Shown piece after piece: positions 56,330-64,000 of a stretch of 64,000 nucleotides of DNA. The position numbers and the translations under genes were made by a program. The notes beneath the pieces were generated by a model that was not told where the DNA came from, ran no database searches, and saw only the letters and a list, made by a program, of their open reading frames with translations. The stretch is taken from positions 3,534,001 to 3,598,000 of the forward strand of contig CP085831.1 in assembly GCA_020809705.1 (NCBI GenBank). The letters run 5' to 3'. How positions within the stretch are numbered: position 1 is the first letter of the stretch; every line of letters begins with the position of its first letter. The DNA comes from Calonectria ilicicola (lineage: Eukaryota; Ascomycota; Sordariomycetes; Hypocreales; Nectriaceae).

Positions 56330-58480
56330 TATTTTATTATATTTATATTTAAAAAAAATAAAAAACTATATCTTATTATAAATTATTAATAATTTAATAA
56401 TATTATTATTAAAGATTATACTTTACTATTATTAATTAATAAAATAAAAAATTATTTTTATAAAGTTAATATCTTTATTATATTAAATCTTAAAAAAGTA
56501 TATAATCTTATTTATATTAAAAAAGGATATAAATAAAAAATCACTTTCCAAATTAAATTTAAATTATTTAAATACTTAATTATATCTTTTAAACTTACAA
56601 ATATACTAATATTATTTTAATAAATAATAATTAATATATTATAAGAATATTTAAATATTTTTATTATCTATTACTTAAATAATATTCTTATTTTCTTTAA
56701 AAATAAAGAAGAATATAAAGAATATATTTATAAGATCTTAAAAGCCCTCTAAAATACCAAACTCTTAATTAAATTAAAAAAAGTAAGTTTTATATTTAAA
56801 AAATAGAATTCTTAGAATATATTATTAGCTTTAATAAAATTTATATAGATCTAAAGAAAGTTATTATAATAAAAAATTAAAAGAAATTTATTAATATAAA
56901 AAAAATATAAACCTTTCTTAGATTTATTAATTATTATTAAAGATTTATTAAGGAATTTAATAAAATCATTTTAAATATAATAAAATTAATTAAAAAAATT
57001 ATTTTTTAATAAAAAAGTAAAATATAATAATTATTTAAAATTATAAAAAATATTATTTTAGAAGAACCTATTCTTATAATATTTAATCTTAATAAACCTA
57101 TAAAGCTAGAAACTAATATATTAGACTTTGTTTTAGAGGCTTAGATTGGATAATAAGATAAATAAGGAAACCTATATCTTATAGTATTTTACTTATATAA
57201 GTTATATAGCCCTAAGCTAAATTACTTAATCTATAATAAAGAATTCCTTATTATTATTAATACTTTTAAAGAATTTTAATAATATTTTTTAAAAAATAAT
57301 TATAAAATTATAATATATATTAATTATAAAAATATTATTTATTTTATAATTATTTAAAAACTTAATAAAAGATAATTATAATATATAAAATACTTATCTA
57401 AATTTAATTATTAAATTATTTATATTAAAGAAACTAAGAATAACTATACTAATACAATCAGCTACTAATCTAATTATAATATAAAAAAACTAAAAATATA
57501 AAAAAAATTATTAATCTATAATACTAATAAAAGCCTAAAATAAGCTTTAATTAATAAAATAATAAAAAAATAAAAAAAATAATTACTACTATAAGAATAG
57601 AAAGACTACTATATATAACTAAAATTACTATTATAGAAATATTAATATAATAAGTAGAATAAAGCAATCTATTACTAAGGAAAATTGAAGAATATAATCT
57701 AGCACTTTTAAAAGAAGAAAAAATAAACTACCTATAAATATTAAAGGAATATTAAATAAAGTTAATAAAGGATATTTATAAATATTCTTTATATAATTAT
57801 AAAAGTATTAATAAAACCTTTAAATAAATTAAATAAATATTTTCTTTTAATAAAATAAAAAAGAAAATTAAATAAATATATAAAAAATATAGCTTATATT
57901 AATACTCTAAAAAATCAAAATATAAACTATATAGATTATTATAATTATCTTTTATTATATAATAATTATAGAATTTAATTATAATAGACTTTATTACTAA
58001 CCTTCCTTTATTAGTAGATCTTATTATAAAAGTATATTATAATAGTATTTTTATTATTATTAATTATTTTATAAAAGTAATATATTATCTTTCTTATAAT
58101 AAAATAATAAAAAAAGAATAATTTACTTACTTTTTCTTTTAATATATAATTATTATATATAAATTACTAATTAAAATTATCTTAAATAAAAAATAATTAT
58201 TTATATCTAAGTTTTAATAAAGCCTAATATTCTTAATAGAATTAAATTATAAGCTAAGCATAACCTTCTACTCTTAAATAGATAGACAAATTAAATATTA
58301 AAATTAGGAAATTAAGTAATATCTATAATATTATATTAATTATAAATAAACTAATTAAGTAAAAAAGTTATTTATTATATAATTAGTATATAATATATTT
58401 TATAATTATAATATTAAAATAATATTAATAAAAGCTAATTTTAGCTTTATATTAAATATTTATTAAGCCCCTTTAGAAAA
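56330..58480 (+). pseudogene. RIP-degraded pol of Gypsy B
   Basis: Same order of RT, RNase H and integrase remnants as in Gypsy A with the same YLNN replacement at the RT active site and similar stop patterns. No intact frame. Confidence 0.75.
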
Positions 58481-59468
58481 TATAATCTAAGTAAAAGTAA
58501 TAATTAAGTTAAATAATCTAAGAAAACTATATAAAGAAATAAAAATTGAATTTAAATTTATTTATAATATTATAAAAAGATATTATAATTTTAAAAGGCT
58601 AAAAGAATTAATCTTTTTAAAGAAAAATATAATCTACTTAATAATAAAAAATCTTATAATAAAAAAAATTAAAAAAATCCTATAAAGAAAAAAAGAAGAT
58701 AAAAAATTTAAAATTAAATAGAAAGACTATAAGAAAATAATCTAAGAACCTACCAAATACCTTATATATTATTTAAAAATATTAAAAGTATTTCTCTAGA
58801 ATTAATATAAAAAAAATTAAGTAAACCACTTTAATTAATAATTTTATAATCTTTAAATAATTATACCTTTAATAATACTAATATTTTAATATACTTCTTT
58901 TCTTCTAATTTATCTAAATCCTTATAATCTTAAGAAATTATCTTCTTTATCTTTTTATATAAATAATACTTTTAAATATATAAGTACTATAATTAAGTTA
59001 AAGTACTTATTAAATCTACCTTAGCCTTCTTTTTTTCTTATTAATCTAATCCTTTTTATAAAAAACTTACTTAATTAAAAAAAATAAGTATATAAAAATA
59101 AAAAAAGAAGAATATACTTATAAGCTTAAGTAAAAATACCTTTAAAATTATAATTAAAATATTTATTCTTTATATAAAATTTATAATAGCTTTTTCCCTT
59201 AATTATAATATAAAATAACTATCTAATATAAAAATAAGCTAAATAATAAGATATCTTAAAACCAAATTTATTAATTAATTTAATAATATTCTTTTAATAA
59301 GTTTTAATTATCTTAAAATAAAATATAACTTTAATAATATAATCTAATATTATATTAATACTAGAGATTATAAGAAAATAAAAAAAGAAAAATATATAAT
59401 AATTATAAGTAGGGAAACTAGTTTATTTATCTAGCCTTAGAATAAGACTAATAAGAGGGAGAGTATTA

Positions 59469-59867
59469 TATTATAACCTAACCACCTAAAAGATAATAAC
59501 CATAGGTAGAACCCTAACTAATCAAACTAAACTACCTTAGATCTATATAATTAATTAATAAAAGTAAAATTAAATAATTTTTATTTAATATAACTAAAGA
59601 TTATAATAAATATAATTAAATTAACTTTATTTAATTATTATAATAATAGGATTTTAAATATAATAATATATAGATAGATTAGATCTTATTATAAGGAATA
59701 GAATTAATTAGCTTTTAATATAACTTGATTACTTTAATTATAATTAACTATTACTTAATATAATATTTCTATTGCTCTATTTACTATAACACACCTAATC
59801 ATCCTATTAATAATAAATCCTTTATTTTGATTGGTTTATTAAATTGGGAATTGACCAGATTGTTATA
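59469..59867. repeat. Right LTR of Gypsy B
   Basis: The inner part is AT-converted; the outer ~100 bp keep more GC (CACACCTAATCATCC, GATTGGTTTATT, GGGAATTGACCAG). Followed by CTATC, the target duplication. Confidence 0.9.
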
Positions 59868-60574
59868 CTATCTATCTTATAATATTATAATATCTTTTAA
59901 ACTTTACTTACTAATTAATAAAAAATATAAATATTTTTATAATAATTACTAAATATAATACCTAAAATATCTCTCTTAACTTTTACTTAAATTATCTTAT
60001 ATTTATAATTTAATAAACTTCTTAATATATTAAAAATATTTTATATAATTTAAACTTTAATTTTAATTAATATAAATTATAATAAAATATTTTTTTATTA
60101 AAAATTTAATTATATTATTATTATTAAATCTTTATTATTATAATTAAAATAATAAAATAATTTATAATTTCTTTAAATATAAATTTATAATAAAAAAAAA
60201 CTTAATTTTTTTAAATACTTTTATATATAATTAAATAAAAATTTAAATTATAAATATAATAATAATATAAAAATATTAATATTTTTAATTTATAAACTTT
60301 AAAATAATTTTATTTTTTATATTAAATTAATTTTAAAATTTAATATAATTACTTTAATAATAACTTTAATTTTAAATCTAATCATTAAAATATAATAATA
60401 TTTAAATCAACCTCCTTAAAAAACATAACCAAATATAAATAACTACATTAAAAATAACTCATCATAAGATCAAGAGGAAAGATATCAATAATATTACAGC
60501 TAAAAGGATCAGCAGATAATTTTCCTATAGTAGCTTGGTGTGGATGTTATCCGTGGTTACTAATCCAAGCCACA

Positions 60575-60613
60575 GCTCCACAGCATGGACGAATTTCGTG
60601 AGATTTTACGGTA
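60575..60613 (-). repeat. Right terminal inverted repeat of DNA transposon
   Basis: The exact reverse complement of 38622-38660. It marks the end of the AT-rich block; sequence to its right has normal composition at once. Confidence 0.93.
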
Positions 60614-61217
60614 ATAGCTGCAGTAGACTAACGTTACAGCTAGCATCTGAGGGATTTACAAGGATATCACTGTGTTAAACATAAAAGCGCGCTGTGCAAC
60701 TGCCAAGCGTGCGTGGCGTTCGAGTGGGTTGTGAGACGGCCTTTGGTTGGGCGAAAACTGATGATCGCAGTGCGCCTTATGCATGTTTGCAAAATTACGA
60801 ACAAATGGATTCATAGACACAAGGGTTATACAGACATTGGATATGATAATGTAAAAACAGCTACCAATTATAAACGCCTAATTACGCCTTGCGCACAGTC
60901 TCACAGTTTCAGGCGACACTAGGGATGTATCAAAAGCTGCATGAAGCTTACGTGGAAATTAATAAAACTACCATTCTTGGATTAGCACATTTTAGAAGGT
61001 GATTTTAGAAGGTGGTGCAAAATATATAACAGGTGCAGCCTGCCATTTATGTATCGACTTCCCCCATCTTCATTTCCCTTATCCTTTAAACCTGGATGCT
61101 ATGATCCGTTCATCCTTGTTGTCTTAATACTGATGTCGAACACTTATGAGAAGTTGTTCTTTGCGGATTATATTACATTCCATCTTCAAACCTACCCTTT
61201 TCTATCATCCTCACAAA
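60614..61217. other. Intergenic spacer right of transposon block
   Basis: 604 bp of normal composition, holding the upstream region of the membrane protein gene. The frame at 60713-60922 has no features. GATTTTAGAAGGTG-like sequence is duplicated in tandem at about 60986-61014. Confidence 0.45.
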
Positions 61218-62687
61218 ATGGGTTCAGGGGGGGAATATAACTCATCCTTTAGTTATGCTGTATCTCGGCCATTTCCATTCAAATGGTTTACTCTAGGTGC
61301 TGTGATTGGGGGCATCGTATTTACAGCTCTGTTTACTCTCTTGAACTTTGCTTCAAGTGGCTACGATCTCATAATTCAGTCGTCATCAGATCCAAATTAC
61401 ACTATTACCAATCAAAATTTAGTTAAACACTGGCCGCCATTCCTCACAACCAAGGTCCGGCCAAGATGTCAACCTATCGACCTCCCCATAAATACTCAAT
61501 TTTTTACCAATCAGACTGCCCTTACATACACATTAACTGGGGTGTGGCAACAGCATGAGACTGGCGGCGATCGCGTTCTCTGGCCATCACTTACATATCA
61601 CAATAATATTCTCCAGGAATGCTCCATCACTTCGGTGGAGGTGGATGTGGAGGCGATGGATCGATCTGGTTCTCAATTTGCCTATGCTGAATGGGGCGCG
61701 TCAGTGCGATCATATGCTACTTGCCAAATCATCAATGCAGATGGAGTGGTGTTTTTCAATCTTACACAAACTTACGATTATGTTCCGGAAACCATTTCAT
61801 TCGCCTCTCTCTATCAGTTCCTTGGAGTTGGGTTCTTAACCCGCAATGAAACATCACGGGCTAGCCTTTGGTGGGGCGAGTCTCTCATGTCGGCATACTA
61901 TGGTGACTTGACATGGCAAATGCAGGTGAAGCGTGAGAACCAAAGCAGAAATGGCCAACCAGCAATACGTAAAGGAACTATGTCATTTTCGCCCAATGCG
62001 ACATACTCTGACATTAAGAGTTTGTCTTTCTTTGACGTTGACTATCGGTTTATAGCCGACCTAGGGAATGGCACCTTTAACGTAATCGGTGGTGGTGACA
62101 ACGTCATCTCAATACCGTTGACAATAGACAAGCTCACCAAAAAAGAAATATATCCAAATATTTGGACTGAAGCGGATTACCTGGTCAAATCAACTTACTC
62201 AACCATATTAACTGACTTGGGTCAAGTTGCGGAGAAACCCAATATTCTCACTGACAGCAAGCTATTGACATATTTCACATCTGACTTGGGCAGCACCCGT
62301 GCGGCAAATTTCAAGCCTGGGCCTGCCAATTCAAGTTACCAGTCACTAAAGGCATCTACCGGTCCATTGGGCACCACTCCATCTGTTATTTCGACGAAAT
62401 ACCTTTGCCAAATACCGCAACTCAAGTCGGCAGGTAACTTGATTGTTGCGGTTCTGGTGGCGGACCTTGTGCTGCTACAAACAGTATGGCAGGCATATAA
62501 GTTTCTAGTTGAAGCGTATTTAGTAAAGCGAGAACCAACCGCAAACTATTGCCTAGGCTGTTTGGATAAGAGAGACAACAATGTTGAACTGAAAATTCTA
62601 AACAAGCCTGAATATCATCCACTTGTCAAAAAAGCGAGCTCAGAAAACATGGGTGGTAGTTTTCCAAGCACCCCGGTTGTGGGATGA
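61218..62687 (+). CDS. Hypothetical membrane glycoprotein, two TM segments
   Basis: A 489-aa single-exon frame from the ATG in ACAAAATGGG (an in-frame ATG at 61146 would add 24 residues). TM1 is at about residues 23-48 (FTLGAVIGGIVFTALFTLL) and TM2 at about 403-428 (LIVAVLVADLVLLQTVW). Between them lies a ~350-aa region with several N-glycosylation sequons (NYT, NQT, NLT, NET, NQS, NAT, NGT, NSS) and a few Cys, so it is probably extracytosolic. The short C-terminal tail has CLGC and charged residues. The layout is common among lineage-expanded fungal membrane proteins of unknown function. I do not recognise a named family. Confidence 0.8.
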   Translation: MGSGGEYNSSFSYAVSRPFPFKWFTLGAVIGGIVFTALFTLLNFASSGYDLIIQSSSDPNYTITNQNLVKHWPPFLTTKVRPRCQPIDLPINTQFFTNQTALTYTLTGVWQQHETGGDRVLWPSLTYHNNILQECSITSVEVDVEAMDRSGSQFAYAEWGASVRSYATCQIINADGVVFFNLTQTYDYVPETISFASLYQFLGVGFLTRNETSRASLWWGESLMSAYYGDLTWQMQVKRENQSRNGQPAIRKGTMSFSPNATYSDIKSLSFFDVDYRFIADLGNGTFNVIGGGDNVISIPLTIDKLTKKEIYPNIWTEADYLVKSTYSTILTDLGQVAEKPNILTDSKLLTYFTSDLGSTRAANFKPGPANSSYQSLKASTGPLGTTPSVISTKYLCQIPQLKSAGNLIVAVLVADLVLLQTVWQAYKFLVEAYLVKREPTANYCLGCLDKRDNNVELKILNKPEYHPLVKKASSENMGGSFPSTPVVG

Positions 62688-63322
62688 CCGAATCCAGATC
62701 TCGCCTTCTAGAGTCAAATATGACTCATTTGCCATTTTTTCCGGATTCTCAAACATGAGCGGCACATTGAATACTAGCTTTGCATCGTGTAGCACTTTTT
62801 CAGTCTCTCTGTTGTCCAGATCGTTTTTTTATCAACTCAGTGGAGGAGTATTGCTGAACGCTAGCCCAGAAGACGCGGCAGACATAGCATGCCCATTAAT
62901 CACATTTGGCACAATCTCTTAGCTCGAAGAGGCTTTAGTGATGTTTAAACTCCTCTAGAAAGCGATCGAGCTCCTCCTCAATCATGAGATCGTCACATAA
63001 TGAATAGAAATCTCTGGACATGACTCTAAAAAAAAATACAGATTGTTTCGATTAGGTGTCAAGGTTAATATGGGCCCGCATACAGCGTATCAGAAATTCG
63101 GGAGGCAATAGTAGAGGGACTGGAGATTAATTTGTCAATCTCTACTTGTCACTGTGGGGAAAGGTGGAAAAACACCGCTCAAATTTTCTTGGCCCGCAAT
63201 GATTTAGTTTAAGTTTAGGCTTGATCTGTCGCCAACCCATGTCTATGTCTTAAAAATTAGTACTACAATAAATCTTTATATCTTTATACATTAAATGTCA
63301 TTATACCATCCAGTATTACAAA
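62688..63322. other. Convergent intergenic spacer
   Basis: 635 bp between two converging genes. A 99-codon frame at 62623-62922 overlaps the end of the upstream gene in another frame and is not supported. Confidence 0.45.
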
Positions 63323-64000
63323 TTACCAGTTGCAAAACATGAAATAATGCGACTTGTACAGGTTATATGCGGTCATTAATAACAGTGGTAAAGGATCGTA
63401 CCAGACGAGTCCACCACCTGGCAATAACCTCCATGTCGCGAGGCCAATCATGGTACCGGCAACGCTGATGTTCCAGATCCAACAGATGATGCGCATGTCA
63501 CGGTATTTGTTAGACTTGTGGGCCTTGTTGTCGCCCGAAACCGCCCAAGGCGCAGAGATGTTAAATATACGGTCTTTGATGGCCGTCAGGTACGCATAAG
63601 ATTGGAGTGTCATGACATGCTGAACATTGTAGCCATAGGAGCACTTTGCCCAGAGTGGAATGATGATGAGACCGTAGACAAAGGATGGTACTGCGAAGGC
63701 AAGGTTCCAAGCCTTGACCCACTGTGGTCGAAGGGCAAGGAGGAGAATGCCAGGAAGCGGGTTGATGAAGATGTTGAGTGATAGCGTGAGGTAGAAGAGA
63801 AAACCTAGACAAGGGTTAGCGGCTTGCTAGAGTCTTGTAGTCACAAAACGTACCCGAAAAATAGCAGAGTTTCTGCATTACACTTAGTTTAGATTTCCAG
63901 AAATTGGCAGTGCATAAGAGCGATGTGCTACCTCCAGCCCATCTCATTTGCTGCGAGAAGAAAGCTCTTGGTGTATTTGGGCAAATTCCGGTAGCCAAGC
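63323..64000 (-). CDS. Family 2 glycosyltransferase (cellulose-synthase-like), C-terminal part, partial
   Basis: Minus strand, entering from the right edge: exon 64000-63854, intron of 49 nt (63853-63805), last exon 63804-63323, giving about 209 visible residues. SQQMRWAGGS carries the QxxRW motif of processive GT2 enzymes (chitin, hyaluronan and cellulose synthase types), which holds the growing chain. After it come several hydrophobic segments (FLFYLTLSLNIFINPLPG, VPSFVYGLIIIPLW, WIWNISVAGTMIGLATW, LPLLLMTAYNL) forming the membrane channel part. The N-terminal catalytic DxD region is outside the window. It probably makes a cell-wall or extracellular polysaccharide; the sugar is unknown. Confidence 0.85.

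Larger units (their letters stand above)
53124..59867 (+). mobile_element. Gypsy B: Ty3/Gypsy LTR retrotransposon, RIP-inactivated
   Basis: 399-bp LTRs at 53124-53522 and 59469-59867 (TGTTATGACC start; end GTTATA where CA became TA). The target duplication CTATC lies at 53119-53123 and 59868-59872. Length is 6744 bp. The interior aligns with Gypsy A over essentially its whole length, including YLNNILIF (about 56675-56702), FLRFINYY (56913-56936) and the integrase block near 57985-58075. It interrupts the DDE transposase of the host transposon. Confidence 0.9.
38624..60611 (-). mobile_element. Pogo/Fot1-like (Tc1/mariner superfamily) DNA transposon, disrupted by nested LTR elements
   Basis: A 39-bp perfect inverted repeat (38622-38660 against 60575-60613, each including the flanking TA) bounds the whole AT-rich block. 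Removing the LTR retrotransposons leaves 38624-38801, 51961-53123 and 59868-60611, together about 2.1 kb, the normal size of a Fot1/pogo element. TA duplications flank both ends (38622-38623, 60612-60613). The middle remnant encodes decayed DDE-transposase sequence on the minus strand. The terminal ~170 bp on each side keep normal GC while the inside is RIP-mutated. Confidence 0.8.

Noticed and set aside
38850..60450. AT-rich block considered as mitochondrial insert or centromere
   Set aside because: LTR pairs, 5-bp duplications and decayed Gypsy pol explain it; no mitochondrial genes are visible.
38622..60613. Block considered as a Starship-type giant transposon
   Set aside because: No DUF3435 tyrosine recombinase or cargo genes; the ends have 39-bp inverted repeats with TA, and the excess length is fully explained by nested LTR elements.
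61146..61217. Upstream ATG of the membrane protein
   Set aside because: Adds 24 residues with no conserved character; the ATG at 61218 has a better context and leads straight into a typical N-terminus.

Overview
The window reads as nuclear DNA of a filamentous ascomycete, most likely a Eurotiales-type mould (Aspergillus/Penicillium relatives). The order is inferred from gene content, not proven. Supporting signs are short 46-80 nt GT-AG introns with CTAAC/CTAAT-like branch sites, Zn2Cys6 and homeobox/C2H2 regulators, a PNP-NACHT-ankyrin NLR-like protein, a codA/badA-type choline oxidation locus, and a 22 kb AT-rich block of dead transposons with a repeat-induced point mutation (RIP) signature. 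Most multi-exon genes had to be reassembled from splice sites by eye, so their exon borders are predictions.

Layout. 1-1154: 5' part of a Zn2Cys6 regulator (minus strand, runs off the left edge). 3086-9637: glycine-betaine locus with a choline/amino-acid permease, betaine aldehyde dehydrogenase (minus strand) and choline oxidase. The two enzyme genes are divergent across a shared 1.1 kb promoter. Together they would take up choline, oxidise it to betaine aldehyde and then to glycine betaine. 10328-14188: a 1286-aa NLR-like protein with near-identical 34-aa ankyrin repeats. 14738-15731: NmrA-like oxidoreductase. 16714-19576: homeobox + C2H2 transcription factor. 19950-20021: tRNA-Arg(ACG). 20654-24638: MFS transporter followed by an acyl-CoA synthetase-like enzyme. 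25242-30624: a gene graveyard with two disabled amidase genes around a truncated CmcJ/GA4-desaturase-like fragment. 31739-36201: F-box protein, a small conserved-looking protein and a bicovalent-type FAD oxidase. 37460-37838: a three-exon gene for a 78-aa secreted cysteine-rich (TIL-type) protein beside the transposon block.

38622-60613: the transposon block has no ORF of 60 or more codons. Its structure can still be read. It is one pogo/Fot1-like DNA transposon (39-bp perfect inverted repeats 22 kb apart, TA duplications) broken by three LTR retrotransposons and one miniature LTR element. Gypsy C (38802-51955, minus) carries a 538-bp TRIM (40104-40641) and Gypsy A (41321-48222). Gypsy B (53124-59867) sits in the transposase. 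All four LTR elements have matching 5-bp target-site duplications. RIP has converted nearly every C/G to T/A, but the outermost ~100-170 bp of each element kept their GC. The two TRIM LTRs are mutated on opposite strands.

61218-64000: a two-TM glycoprotein-like hypothetical protein and the C-terminal part of a family-2 glycosyltransferase (minus strand, runs off the right edge).
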